Source of the DNA: Armatimonadia bacterium
GTDB lineage: Bacteria; Armatimonadota; Zipacnadia; Zipacnadales; JABUFB01
Assembly: GCA_039679385.1 (NCBI GenBank)
Contig: JBDKVB010000129.1
Coordinates: forward strand, 1 to 51,478
DNA: 51,478 bases
Direction: 5' to 3'
Both the position numbers and the translations under genes were made by a program. Positions 28,392-36,828 of this stretch are shown here, in pieces (positions within the stretch are counted from its first letter, which is position 1; each line of letters starts with the position of its first letter). Under the pieces are notes generated by a model, which did no database searches, was not told the DNA's origin, and saw nothing but the letters and a program-made list of their open reading frames with translations.

Positions 28392-29105
28392 ATGAAGACC
28401 ATCATCCTCCTGGCGGGCCATGCAACGCGCATGCGGCCGCTGAGCAGTTACCTCAACAAGGGCATGATTCCGGTGGCAGGTCGCCCGCTGGCGGAGTATG
28501 TGGTGCGCAGCCTCGTGCGCCAGGGGTTCAGTGAGTTGGTGTTCGCGGTGACGGCCTTCCCGGAGCAGTTGGAGAACTACTTCGGCGACGGATCCCGTTT
28601 TGGTGCGCAGATCGAGTATGTGGCGCGTCCAGAGCCCTCGGGAACAGCCGGCGAAGTGCTGGCGCTGCGGCCGTGCATCCCTGAGGGGGAGAGCTTCCTG
28701 GTTCATTACGGCGACATCCTGACCGCCCTGGACCTGCGGGGGATGCGTGAGCTGCACGAAACGACCGGCGCCACAGCCACGGTCGGGCTTGTTACCCAAG
28801 TGGAGATCCACGCCGGGGTTGGCGAGGTCAGCGAGGAGGGGCGGCTGGTTGGCTTCGAGGAAAAGCCTCTCGTGGGGCGGCCCTGTCACGCGGCCGTGGA
28901 CATGTTTGGGCCGGGCGTCTGGAAGTACCTTGCGCCGGGCCTGGACTTTGGCTACCATGTTATCCCAGCGATGCTCGCTGCCGGGGAGAATGTGAGAGGG
29001 TTCGTCGATCAGGAGGCGTGGTGGATGGATGTGGGCAGGCTGTCCGATCTCGAGCCTGCCGGCGAGCTGATGGAGAAGGTACGTCGTGAAGGCCAGGGTA
29101 TCTGA
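28392..29105 (+). CDS. Sugar-1-phosphate nucleotidyltransferase (NTP_transferase family)
   Basis: 237 aa, cytosolic. Predicted to make NDP-sugars from NTP and sugar-1-phosphate, for envelope or capsule glycans. The fold is recognised by IILLAGHATRMRPLSSYLNKGMIPVAGRPLAEYV near the N-terminus. The usual GGxGTRL...KPM loop is altered to GHATRM and NKGM, so nucleotide specificity or activity may differ. HYGDILTALDL carries the metal-binding Asp, and GFEEKPLVG is the sugar-binding region. It lacks the C-terminal left-handed helix of longer enzymes. Its 3' end overlaps the M14 gene by 20 bp, which implies coupled translation. Confidence 0.85.
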   Translation: MKTIILLAGHATRMRPLSSYLNKGMIPVAGRPLAEYVVRSLVRQGFSELVFAVTAFPEQLENYFGDGSRFGAQIEYVARPEPSGTAGEVLALRPCIPEGESFLVHYGDILTALDLRGMRELHETTGATATVGLVTQVEIHAGVGEVSEEGRLVGFEEKPLVGRPCHAAVDMFGPGVWKYLAPGLDFGYHVIPAMLAAGENVRGFVDQEAWWMDVGRLSDLEPAGELMEKVRREGQGI

Positions 29106-30420
29106 AGTGGCTTTGGAGAGATCCCGGAGGGAGGGCGAGCAGGCGCGAAAGTGGGCACGGCCCTGGAGGGTCGTGTGCCTGCTTGCGCTTGTGTCGGTGA
29201 CGTGGACCTGCCGGGCGGAGATAGTCGATGACATCCTGAGCCACGTGCCGAGCTCTCCCTACAGCTATGCCGGGATGCTGAACAAGCTGGCCAGCCTGCA
29301 GAAGTCGAACCGGATCACGATCACGAGAATCGGCCGGAGTGCGCAGGGACGTGACCTCCTGGCCGTTGCAGTGCATGACCCCGCGACAGTGTTCGGGCAG
29401 GGCGCACGGCTGTTTGTCATTGCCCGTCAGCATGGCAACGAGACCTCGGGCACGGAGGCGGCGCTGGCACTGCTGCACCACTTCGCGACTTCCCAGGGCG
29501 AACTGGAGCGTAACATTCTGCAGCACTTGACCATCGTGTGCGTGCCGATGGCGAATCCGGACGGTGCCGAAGCAGGACGGCGACGGAATGCCCGGGACGT
29601 GGACCTGAACCGCGACTGGGCCTCTCGCTCGCAGCCGGAGACCGCAGCCCTTGAGCAGGCGGTTCGGGCCTGGAAACCGCATGCGGTGATGGACCTGCAC
29701 GAGCTGCCGCAGAGCGCGCCCAAACCGGCCTACGAAGAGAACTTCATCGAGACGATCGGCTCGGGAGGCGGTATCCCGCAGGCCGTCAGCGATCACACGG
29801 TGGGTACAGCGGGCGAGCTTTCCAAGTGGCTCAAAGCGTATGGGTACCGCTCGAATATCTACTACGACGGCCCCTCGCAGTCGCGGAGCCTTTGCCACCG
29901 CTGGTTCGGCCTGTACCACAGCATCCCGAGCTTCCTGGTAGAGGTGAAGACGGGTCCGGGTCGCAGCCTCCGCAGTCGCACGGCTGTGCACGTACTCAGT
30001 GTGCTGGTCGTGGCGAATCACCTGGCGCACACCTTCGGGACCACGAATCCCGTACTGGTTGCGTCCGCGCCGCCGGCACAGGCCTCTGTACAGCGACCTG
30101 CGCAGCGTCCGACGACAACCGGGGGACCGGTATCGGTTGCACTGCGGACCGACCAGGAACTGGGTGAGAGCGCGGGCGGGCCCTTGGAGATCGAGGCGGT
30201 CGTAGGTGGCGGCCCGAGCGGCCGCTATGTGCGCTTCTATGTTGATGGCCGGCTGTGGCTCCTGAGCAATTCGGAGCCCTACCGGTGTTCGCTGGATGGC
30301 GAGGAGTTTGACGAGGGTGAGCACAGGGTACAAGTAGAGGTCCTGGGGGACAACGGACAGGTGATCGCTCAGACCGAGCGGACCGTCCGAGTTGACGAAA
30401 GCATGGTTGCAGGCGAGTAA
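29086..30420 (+). CDS. Exported M14-family zinc carboxypeptidase
   Basis: 444 aa. GTG 29086 overlaps the preceding gene by 20 bp and has GGAGAAGG upstream. A basic N-terminus and a hydrophobic helix (about 29-41, ending TCRA) suggest export. Zinc ligands are His116 and Glu119 (RQHGNETSG) and His205 (MDLHELPQ); Asn175-Arg176 (DLNRDW) bind the C-terminal carboxylate and Glu286 (FLVEVKTG) is the catalytic base. After a Pro/Thr-rich linker, residues of about 360-435 form an Ig-like domain (YVRFYVDGRLWLL). The family includes peptidoglycan amidases and carboxypeptidases, so a peptide or cell-wall substrate is likely. Confidence 0.9.
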   Translation: MKARVSEVALERSRREGEQARKWARPWRVVCLLALVSVTWTCRAEIVDDILSHVPSSPYSYAGMLNKLASLQKSNRITITRIGRSAQGRDLLAVAVHDPATVFGQGARLFVIARQHGNETSGTEAALALLHHFATSQGELERNILQHLTIVCVPMANPDGAEAGRRRNARDVDLNRDWASRSQPETAALEQAVRAWKPHAVMDLHELPQSAPKPAYEENFIETIGSGGGIPQAVSDHTVGTAGELSKWLKAYGYRSNIYYDGPSQSRSLCHRWFGLYHSIPSFLVEVKTGPGRSLRSRTAVHVLSVLVVANHLAHTFGTTNPVLVASAPPAQASVQRPAQRPTTTGGPVSVALRTDQELGESAGGPLEIEAVVGGGPSGRYVRFYVDGRLWLLSNSEPYRCSLDGEEFDEGEHRVQVEVLGDNGQVIAQTERTVRVDESMVAGE

Positions 30421-30485
30421 GGGCTCAGACGAAGCCTTACTGAACTGATTGATCTATCACCGGAACACCCAAGGAGTGAGACATC

Positions 30486-30815
30486 ATGGCACAGGTACAG
30501 GAGCTTACCGAGTCCACTTTCGATGCTGAGGTTCTCAAGGCTGAGGCCCCCGTACTGGTGGATTTCTGGGCATCATGGTGCGGCCCGTGCCGCATGGTCG
30601 CCCCCGTGGTAGAGGCCATCGCCGAGAATTATGCGGGCAAGGTCAAGGTCGGCAAGGTCAACGTTGATCAGGAGGCCGCTCTGGCGACGAAGTACGGCAT
30701 CCGCACCATCCCGACGCTGCTCGTGTTCAAGGGCGGTCAGCCGGCAGAGCGCACCGTTGGTGTGCAGAGCGAGGACGCCATCGCGAGCCTGCTGGACAAA
30801 GTACTCGCGGGGTAG
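30486..30815 (+). CDS. trxA: Thioredoxin
   Basis: 109 aa, the standard thioredoxin length. [15 protein letters not shown] contains the CGPC redox pair, the cis-Pro is in [13 protein letters not shown], and the buried Asp is in VLVDFWASW. It reduces protein disulfides in the cytosol; there is no signal peptide. AAGGAGTGAG precedes ATG 30486. It is 65 bp after the M14 gene and is followed by a T-tailed hairpin, so it may be the last gene of that transcript. Confidence 0.98.
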   Translation: MAQVQELTESTFDAEVLKAEAPVLVDFWASWCGPCRMVAPVVEAIAENYAGKVKVGKVNVDQEAALATKYGIRTIPTLLVFKGGQPAERTVGVQSEDAIASLLDKVLAG

Positions 30816-30848
30816 GTGCACTTGCGGCCAAAGCTGCAGGTTGAACCC

Positions 30849-30897
30849 AAGGGCGGCGGTCTCGGTCCTGTTCTCGGATCCGGGCTGCCGCCTTTTT
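30849..30897 (+). terminator. Terminator after trxA
   Basis: AAGGGCGGC (30849-30857) pairs with GCCGCCTTT (30887-30895) with one G-U pair and a 29-nt loop. The run TTTTT ends at 30897. Confidence 0.65.
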
Positions 30898-31227
30898 CCG
30901 TCAGGGGCTCTTTGCGGACGCTGGGAGCAAATCTGCATAAACGGGTGTTATAAGGGATGTCGGAGGAAAGTTGCTCAGAGGACAGCCCGTCGGAGCAGGC
31001 GAACCTCAGGACTGAACACCAGGTTGTATGACGGCGTCCTAGTCTGAGATCGCAAGGGCCGTTACCAGGCAGACCGCGGGTGATCGGGCCCGACCCGCAG
31101 AAGTCACTGGTGTGAGGCCTCCTGAGGCGCAGAACTCGACGGGTCCACCTGAGGCAATCTACGGGCACAAATCGAATCCTAAGCGCCCATTCATACACCT
31201 TGGCCGAAGGCCAGGAGGACAGCAAAA
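30898..31227. other. Gene-free leader region before htrA
   Basis: This stretch, with the trxA terminator, makes a 412-bp gap between trxA and htrA. No frame in it has coding character. It holds an extended -10 element TG-T-TATAAG (30946-30954), which would give htrA a leader of about 265 nt. Sequence such as GGAGGAAAGT and several short GC dyads suggests structure, but I cannot match it to RNase P RNA, tmRNA, SRP RNA or a known riboswitch. Confidence 0.5.
30946..30954 (+). promoter_or_regulatory. Possible extended -10 promoter of htrA
   Basis: TG, one base, then TATAAG; no convincing -35 is seen, which extended -10 promoters tolerate. It would start transcription near 30961, well upstream of htrA. 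Confidence 0.35.
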
Positions 31228-32790
31228 ATGCACAGCACTGGATCGCTGGTGAACCGCCATTCGCATATCACGATCATACTGCTCAGCATGATCGTTGGTG
31301 CGGTGTTGACGGGGCTCGTGTTGTACTACCCGCGTGCCCATGCGCCGGCTGAGGCGCAGGTCACCGGTGCAGGAGTCGGCCTTGCCAAGCAGCTTGATAG
31401 CGTTTTCACAGGGGTTGCCGAACGGACGACCCCTGCGGTTGCCAGCATACGGGTCGAGACGGTGGGCACGGGTGCCGAAGCCGACGAGGAAGGCAACCAG
31501 ATGGACGTCCCCGTGCCGCCGGGCTTTGAGGAGTTCTTCAAGCAGTTCCGGCAGCGTGGCGACGGTGGTCAGCCACAGGCTCAGCCACGTGGTCACAGTC
31601 TCGGTTCGGGGTGGATCTACCGTGACGACGGCTATATCGTGACGAACTCCCACGTCGTCCGCGGGGCGGAGAAGATCACGGTGAAGCTCAATGACCGTCC
31701 GAACGACGAGACGGAATACACGGCCAAGCTGATCGGCACCGATCCGAAGACCGAACTCGCTGTCATCAAGGTTGACGTCAACCGCAAGCTGCCGACGCTC
31801 AAGCTTGGTAACTCCCAGAACACGAAGGTCGGCCAGTGGGTCATGGCCGTCGGCGCTCCCTTCTCGCTGGAGCAGACGGTCACGGTCGGCGTAGTCAGCG
31901 CCAAGGGTCGGTTCCTTCCGGGCCAGAGCCGCTACATCCGCATCGGTGACATTATCCAGACCGACGCGTCGATCAACCCGGGCAACAGCGGTGGTCCGCT
32001 TGTCAACCTGGACGGCGAGGTCGTCGGGATCAACGTTGCAATCGTCTCCAGCGGACTGACCCCGGGCAACGTGGGGATCGGCTTTGCTGTGCCGGCCGAC
32101 ACCGCCCGCGGTGTTGTCGAGGACCTGATCCAGAACAAGAAGGTCGCGCGCGGCTACCTGGGTATTGGCATCGGCGACCTTGATGAGCACATGAAGGACT
32201 TCTACGGTGCTCCGGACGGCGGTGCCCTCGTCGAGAGCATCAACAAGGATGGCCCTGCCGTTAACAGCGACCTCAAGGTCGACGACGTCATCGTTGCCGT
32301 GGATGGCGAGAAGGTTGCCGACACCTGGGAACTGCAGAAGGCAGTCGGCGCCCGGAAGCCGGGTGCAGAGGTATCGCTGAACGTGCTGCGGGACAAGAAG
32401 CCACTGGCGGTCAAGACCAAACTCGGTGAGATGCCTGCGAAGATCGCCGGTTTCGAGGAAGCGGCCAACGCTCCCAAGGCTCAGGAGAAGTCGCCCTTGG
32501 GCGTCAAGATAGAGAACCTCTCGGCAGAGCTGGCGCAGCGACTGGGCCTCGACCGGAACACCGGCCTCGTGGTGACGAGCGTCGATCCGAACGGACCTTC
32601 TGCCAATAAACTCGACCGTGGCGACGTGATCACCCAGATCAACCGGACCAAGGTCAACTCGATTGACGACTTCTCGAAGGCCCTCGATGAGGCGAAGAAG
32701 GCCAACATGAAGTACGTGATCGTGGGCTACGACCGGTTCGCCGGTGACGAGTGGATCAGCGGTCGGGAGAGCGTTCTCCCGAAGTGGTAA
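31228..32790 (+). CDS. HtrA/DegP-type serine protease with two PDZ domains
   Basis: 520 aa envelope protease/chaperone. One N-terminal hydrophobic helix (about 12-34) acts as signal anchor. The trypsin-like domain (about 55-290) shows His142 (TNSHVV) and Ser254 (NPGNSGGPLV). The third triad residue, Asp in DPxSDLA of DegP, is Glu176 here (DPKTELAVIK). Two PDZ domains follow (about 305-400 and 425-510; GYLGIGIGDL and GVKIENLSAEL). AGGAGGAC precedes ATG 31228. The gene is monocistronic, with a long leader and a double terminator. Many HtrA genes are stress induced, but no such element is recognisable here. Confidence 0.95.
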   Translation: MHSTGSLVNRHSHITIILLSMIVGAVLTGLVLYYPRAHAPAEAQVTGAGVGLAKQLDSVFTGVAERTTPAVASIRVETVGTGAEADEEGNQMDVPVPPGFEEFFKQFRQRGDGGQPQAQPRGHSLGSGWIYRDDGYIVTNSHVVRGAEKITVKLNDRPNDETEYTAKLIGTDPKTELAVIKVDVNRKLPTLKLGNSQNTKVGQWVMAVGAPFSLEQTVTVGVVSAKGRFLPGQSRYIRIGDIIQTDASINPGNSGGPLVNLDGEVVGINVAIVSSGLTPGNVGIGFAVPADTARGVVEDLIQNKKVARGYLGIGIGDLDEHMKDFYGAPDGGALVESINKDGPAVNSDLKVDDVIVAVDGEKVADTWELQKAVGARKPGAEVSLNVLRDKKPLAVKTKLGEMPAKIAGFEEAANAPKAQEKSPLGVKIENLSAELAQRLGLDRNTGLVVTSVDPNGPSANKLDRGDVITQINRTKVNSIDDFSKALDEAKKANMKYVIVGYDRFAGDEWISGRESVLPKW

Positions 32791-32807
32791 GACGCTGACC
32801 GAAGCCG

Positions 32808-32834
32808 CCCGGGAGGGGCTAACACCCTCCCGGG
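32808..32834 (+). terminator. First hairpin after htrA
   Basis: CCCGGGAGGG (32808-32817) and CCCTCCCGGG (32825-32834) form a perfect 10-bp stem with loop GCTAACA, 18 bp after the stop. There is no T-run; it is the first of two tandem hairpins. Confidence 0.6.
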
Positions 32835-32843
32835 ATACGAATA

Positions 32844-32877
32844 CGCCGGAGACTGCATCAGCGGTCTCCGGCGTTTT
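32844..32877. terminator. Main terminator between htrA and the UPF0210 gene
   Basis: CGCCGGAGAC (32844-32853) and GTCTCCGGCG (32864-32873) make a perfect 10-bp stem with a 10-nt loop, followed by TTTT on the plus strand. It separates convergent genes. Confidence 0.85.
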
Positions 32878-32910
32878 GATTCGTCGGCGTGCGTGAGGCG
32901 GAGCTTGCGG

Positions 32911-34275
32911 TCAGTTCTTGAGGCTGTGCAGTGGCGCAGGGATCCGGCCGCCGCGAGCGATGAAGACCGCACTGTCGAGGGGGCTCACGGGCATGATCGG
33001 CGCTCGACCGAGTAGACCGCCGAAGTCGACGCTGTCACCGACAGTCTTGCCCGGCACCGGAATCAGACGAGCAGCCGTGGTCTTGTTGTTGATGACGCCG
33101 ATTGCCGCCTCATCAGCGATGATGGCGGAGATGGTGGAGGCCGGGGTGTCGCCGGGGATGGCGATCATGTCGAGGCCGACGGAGCAGACAGCGGTCATGG
33201 CCTCGAGCTTCTCTATCGAGAGCACGCCCTCTTCCGCGGCCTGGATCATGCCTGCATCCTCGCTGACCGGAATGAAGGCGCCACTGAGACCGCCTGCGTA
33301 GGAGGTGGCCATCGTGCCGCCCTTCTTGACGGCATCGTTGAGTAGGGCCAGGGCAGCGGTGCTCCCGGCAGCACCACAGCGTTCGAGCCCCATCTCCTCA
33401 AGGATGTGGGCAACGCTGTCGCCGATGACCGGCGTCGGGGCCAAAGAGAGATCGACGATACCGAAGGGCACACCAAGCCGTCGCGAGGCTTCCCTGGCGA
33501 CAAGCTGACCCATCCGGGTGATTTTGAAGGCGGTCCGCTTGATGGTCTCGGAGACGGTTCCGAGGTCGGCGCCCTTCACATGCTCGAGGGCGCTCTTGAC
33601 GGCCCCTGGGCCGCTTACCCCGACATTCACCACGCACTCGGGCTCGCCGATTCCGTGGAAGGCACCGGCCATGAAGGGGTTGTCCTCGGCTGCGTTAGCG
33701 AAGATAACGAGCTTCGCACAGCCGATTCCGCCCTGGTCAGCAGTACGCTGCGCGGCCTCGACGATAACCTCACCCATCTGCCGGACGGCGTCCATGTTGA
33801 TGCCGGTGCGGGTCGTCGCCACATTGACGGAGGAGCAGACGCGCTTGGTGGCTGCCAGGGCCTCGGGAATCGACCGCACCAGGACCTCGTCGCCCCGGGT
33901 GTAGCCCTTGTGGACGAGGGCCGAGAAGCCGCCGATGAAGTTGACCCCGACGGTGTGGGCCGCCTGGTCGAGGGTGGTGGCGAAGGCGACGTAGTCCTCC
34001 TCACCACCGGCAGCGGCAAGCAGAGAGATGGGCGTCACAGAGATGCGCTTGTTGATGATGGGGATGCCGTACTCGGTCTCAATCTCCTCGGCGACCGCGA
34101 CAAGGTTCTCGGCGCAAGTGGTGATCTTGTCGTAGATGCGCTGCCGCGCTGTCTCGCCGCTCTGGGCTGCGCAGTCGAGAAGGCTGATGCCGAGGGTGAT
34201 GGTGCGAATGTCGAGACGCTCGGAATGGATCATCCGCAGGGTCTCGTTGATCTCTGAGGTATCGAGAAAGCGCAT
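32911..34275 (-). CDS. UPF0210 (DUF711/PFL) family protein
   Basis: 454 aa, cytosolic, uncharacterised but widely conserved. ATG 34275 ([16 protein letters not shown]) follows GGAGGAG; an upstream in-frame ATG adds six residues without a better site. [37 protein letters not shown] and [14 protein letters not shown] are family signatures. The gene lies 59 bp after the ACT-domain gene, a pairing (UPF0237 then UPF0210) conserved in Firmicutes, archaea and elsewhere. The ACT partner suggests control by an amino acid. The enzymatic role is unknown. Length matches family members. Confidence 0.93.
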   Translation of the reverse strand: MRFLDTSEINETLRMIHSERLDIRTITLGISLLDCAAQSGETARQRIYDKITTCAENLVAVAEEIETEYGIPIINKRISVTPISLLAAAGGEEDYVAFATTLDQAAHTVGVNFIGGFSALVHKGYTRGDEVLVRSIPEALAATKRVCSSVNVATTRTGINMDAVRQMGEVIVEAAQRTADQGGIGCAKLVIFANAAEDNPFMAGAFHGIGEPECVVNVGVSGPGAVKSALEHVKGADLGTVSETIKRTAFKITRMGQLVAREASRRLGVPFGIVDLSLAPTPVIGDSVAHILEEMGLERCGAAGSTAALALLNDAVKKGGTMATSYAGGLSGAFIPVSEDAGMIQAAEEGVLSIEKLEAMTAVCSVGLDMIAIPGDTPASTISAIIADEAAIGVINNKTTAARLIPVPGKTVGDSVDFGGLLGRAPIMPVSPLDSAVFIARGGRIPAPLHSLKN

Positions 34276-34334
34276 GGCAGTACTCCTCCGCAAGGGTTGG
34301 TGCCACCCCGGTCGGGCAGGGCGAGTTCGCCGCC

Positions 34335-34604
34335 CTAGACCCGGTGCATGGCCGTGAAGATACCCTCGTGCTGAACACGAATCTGCACGCCCAGTTCCTG
34401 GCCGACCGCGTCGAGACGGGTCGAGAGCGCCTTGAGGTCAAGGCTCTCGTCCAGGATCTCGGCGAGCATGATCATGGTGAAGTAGTCCTGGAGGATCGTC
34501 TGGCTGATGTCGAGGATGTTCACGTTGCTTTGGGCGAGGACGTTGGTGACTTTGGCGATAATGCCCACGCGGTCCTTGCCCAGGACCGTGATGACGATCT
34601 TCAT
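34335..34604 (-). CDS. ACT domain protein, UPF0237 family
   Basis: 89 aa, a single ACT domain: [33 protein letters not shown] is the typical ligand-binding beta-alpha-beta start. Such domains bind amino acids as dimers. GGAGGTG lies 7 nt before ATG 34604. It is immediately upstream of, and probably cotranscribed with, the UPF0210 gene, and likely gives it ligand sensitivity. It resembles the E. coli GcvR-like ACT_6 group but is much shorter than GcvR. Confidence 0.93.
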   Translation of the reverse strand: MKIVITVLGKDRVGIIAKVTNVLAQSNVNILDISQTILQDYFTMIMLAEILDESLDLKALSTRLDAVGQELGVQIRVQHEGIFTAMHRV

Positions 34605-34656
34605 CTTGCACCTCCGCGTCAGTATGCCGTGGCCGGATCACAGCCCGGGCAGGCCG

Positions 34657-35613
34657 TCAGGCGGTCTCGTCTGCGTCGGTTAGTGGATAGGGAGAGGGAA
34701 GGTCCCAACCGGGCCGCCAGAGGTGGTAGGGCCAGGTGTACTGCTCCGGATGGGCCCGGAGGCGGCCCTCCAGCGACTTCATGGTCTGCGCCGTGGTGAG
34801 CCACACGTCTCGGTCGCGGTCGCCCGTGTCGGGCAGGCGGATCGGTGGCTCGAGGGCTACCTGATAGCGACCGTCCTGCTCACGGATAGAGTGAGCGGGG
34901 ATGATTGGGCAGCCGGCGCGCTGAGCCATGAGGGCAGGAGTGTGCCACACGTGGGTCTCACGGCCAAAGAAGGGGACGGTCAGGCCCTGCCCACGAGCGA
35001 AACGGTCGGGCATGATGGGCACGAGCTGATTGTGCTTGAGGGCTCGCAGGATGCCCCTGGCACCCTCCGAGATGGGGATGACCGGGAACCCGAGGCGATC
35101 GCGGATCTCCAGGATCGTCTTGGCGATGCGCGGGCTTCGGGCTGACCGTGAGAGCGGAACCAGTGGGAAGCCCTCGTACATGAGACGCATGGCGCCCACT
35201 TCCCAGTTGCCGAAGTGGCCGGAGAACAGGATCGCGCCCTTGCCGTGCTCCAGGGCCTCCGCGAGGTACTCTCCGCCGGTGATGTAGGTCACCTCAGAGA
35301 GCTCCTCCTTGGACATCGAGGTCATCCGCAGGGCTTCCATGAAGAGCATGACCAGGTGCTGGAAGCAGCCGCAGATGACTTGGTCGAGTTCGTCGTGGGA
35401 GAGTTCGTCGCCGAAGGCGAAACCCAACTGGCGGGCTGCATCGCGGCGGTGGCGCCTGTCGATGCGGTAGCCGAAGCGTCCGAGCTTGCGGGCGTAGTCC
35501 TGCATCTGCGGCCAGGAACGCTTCGCAGCGGCCCGCTCGAGTCGATGGATCACGTAAGGACCGAAGGCGCCCCGGACCTTGCGGCGAAGGTCGGCGGTGT
35601 TGATGAGCTTCAA
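34657..35613 (-). CDS. LpxL/HtrB-like lysophospholipid or lipid A acyltransferase
   Basis: 318 aa, probably associated with the inner membrane. The acyltransferase motif HFGNWE (HX4E) sits near residue 134, with PDRFARGQGLTVPFFGRE as the second conserved block (compare D-x-R-x-G-x-x-V-x-F-F-G). LpxL-family enzymes acylate Kdo2-lipid A precursors; related bacterial enzymes make other glycolipids. The absence of a strong N-terminal membrane helix leaves substrate class open. TTG 35613 is used (MKLINTADLRRKV) with GAGG upstream. It implies an outer membrane. The ACT and UPF0210 genes follow with gaps of about 50-60 bp. Confidence 0.88.
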   Translation of the reverse strand: MKLINTADLRRKVRGAFGPYVIHRLERAAAKRSWPQMQDYARKLGRFGYRIDRRHRRDAARQLGFAFGDELSHDELDQVICGCFQHLVMLFMEALRMTSMSKEELSEVTYITGGEYLAEALEHGKGAILFSGHFGNWEVGAMRLMYEGFPLVPLSRSARSPRIAKTILEIRDRLGFPVIPISEGARGILRALKHNQLVPIMPDRFARGQGLTVPFFGRETHVWHTPALMAQRAGCPIIPAHSIREQDGRYQVALEPPIRLPDTGDRDRDVWLTTAQTMKSLEGRLRAHPEQYTWPYHLWRPGWDLPSPYPLTDADETA

Positions 35614-35763
35614 CGCGTCAAACCTCTTCTGCTTCCTGCCCCCGTCAGCGTGCCTGGGGCAAGGTGGCGCGGCCAGGCGGTTCCAGGGAAGGCGCGTCTA
35701 CGAACCGGCGCCGTCAGCAAGCACCAGCCGGCATGGGAATAGGTACGGCTCACAGATGGATCA

Positions 35764-35798
35764 AGCCGGGACGCCCAGAGTCTGCGAGCGTCCCGGCT
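35764..35798. terminator. Hairpin between the aldo/keto reductase and acyltransferase genes
   Basis: AGCCGGGACGC (35764-35774) and GCGTCCCGGCT (35788-35798) form a perfect 11-bp stem with a 13-nt loop. On the minus strand it follows the aldo/keto reductase stop by about 34 nt, but has no T-run after it. It may be a factor-aided or weak terminator. Confidence 0.5.
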
Positions 35799-35831
35799 AT
35801 TGTAGCAGATTGGTCGCCAACCGGTCTCGGG

Positions 35832-36779
35832 CTAGCGCGGGGCATAGCCCCACATGTTCGAGGAGAAGTCGAGCTGGACGCTGATCTTCGTCCCGGCCTC
35901 GCTGATGGCCTGGTACTCCTCATCAGTTAGCTTCCAGCCGACGCCACCCAGGTTGCCCTCGACCTGCTGCGGGGTACGGGCACCGACGATCGGTGCGGTG
36001 ATCCCCGGCGTCTGAAGCATCCAGGCGATAGCAGTCTGGGCAAGGGTCTTGTCTTGGGCCCTGGCGATCGGCTCGATCACGTCGCGAACTGCCTGCACGC
36101 ACTGCTCGAAGATGCCCTCGGCGAAGAGCTTGCTGTGCGAGCGGATGTCGGCGGGGATCGTCGACCGGTCCTGGAACTTGCCGGTCAGGAGGCCCTGCGC
36201 CAGCGGGCTGTACGGGATCACGGCGATGCCGTTCTCGCGGCAGAAGGGCAGGACGTCCGCATCGTACTGCCGCCAGAAGACGTTGTAGGGCGGCTGGCAG
36301 GTGTCGATCTTCGCCGTCGCGACGGCTTGCTGCATCTGCTCGAGCGAGAAGTTGGACACGCCCACGAAGCGCACTTTCCCGGCCTTGCGGATCTCGTCCA
36401 TGGCGCCGATGGTGTCGGCGATGGGGATTCGGGGGCTGGGGTAGTGGACCTGGTACAGGTCGATGTAGTCGATGCCCATGCGTTCCAGGCAGGCGTCGAT
36501 GCCCTTGAGGATGCCGTCGGGAGCAGCGCCGATCTTGCTGGCGATCAGGACCTTGTCACGGCGGTCCTTGACGGCATTCCCGACGATCTGCTCGGAGTAG
36601 CCCTTCCCGTAGCCAACGGCGGTATCGATCATGTTGATGCCGGCGTCAAGGGCGGCGTGGATCGCTGCGACGGACTCGCTATCCTTGACGTCGGTCCAGC
36701 TATCTTGGCCGAACTGCCAGGCGCCGAGGATGATCTCGGAAACCTGGGCGCCCGTAGTGCCCAGTTCACGGTACAGCAT
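35832..36779 (-). CDS. Aldo/keto reductase
   Basis: NAD(P)H-dependent oxidoreductase of 315 aa, cytosolic (alpha/beta)8 barrel. The tetrad is visible: Asp (MIDTAVGYG), Tyr in the same segment, Lys (KVLIASKIG) and His (DLYQVHYPSP). GVSNFSLEQM and the C-terminal IVGARTPQQVEGNLG bind cofactor. The sequence resembles the YghZ/GSP69-like group that acts on aldehydes or sugar-derived substrates. GGGAGGAC precedes ATG 36779. It is 49 bp after the kdgK-like gene, so they probably share a transcript and may act in one sugar-acid pathway. Confidence 0.92.
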   Translation of the reverse strand: MLYRELGTTGAQVSEIILGAWQFGQDSWTDVKDSESVAAIHAALDAGINMIDTAVGYGKGYSEQIVGNAVKDRRDKVLIASKIGAAPDGILKGIDACLERMGIDYIDLYQVHYPSPRIPIADTIGAMDEIRKAGKVRFVGVSNFSLEQMQQAVATAKIDTCQPPYNVFWRQYDADVLPFCRENGIAVIPYSPLAQGLLTGKFQDRSTIPADIRSHSKLFAEGIFEQCVQAVRDVIEPIARAQDKTLAQTAIAWMLQTPGITAPIVGARTPQQVEGNLGGVGWKLTDEEYQAISEAGTKISVQLDFSSNMWGYAPR

Positions 36780-36828
36780 GGTTGACGTCCTCCCTTGCGT
36801 TCGGCTTCCCAGTGACTGTCAGCGGAGA

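Noticed and set aside
30950-31200. RNase P RNA gene suggested by GGAGGAAAGT
   Set aside because: The remaining conserved P4 and other blocks are not found.
35799-35804. Minus-strand TACAAT as a promoter of the acyltransferase gene
   Set aside because: The nearest TTGGCG is only 10 bp upstream, too close for a -35.
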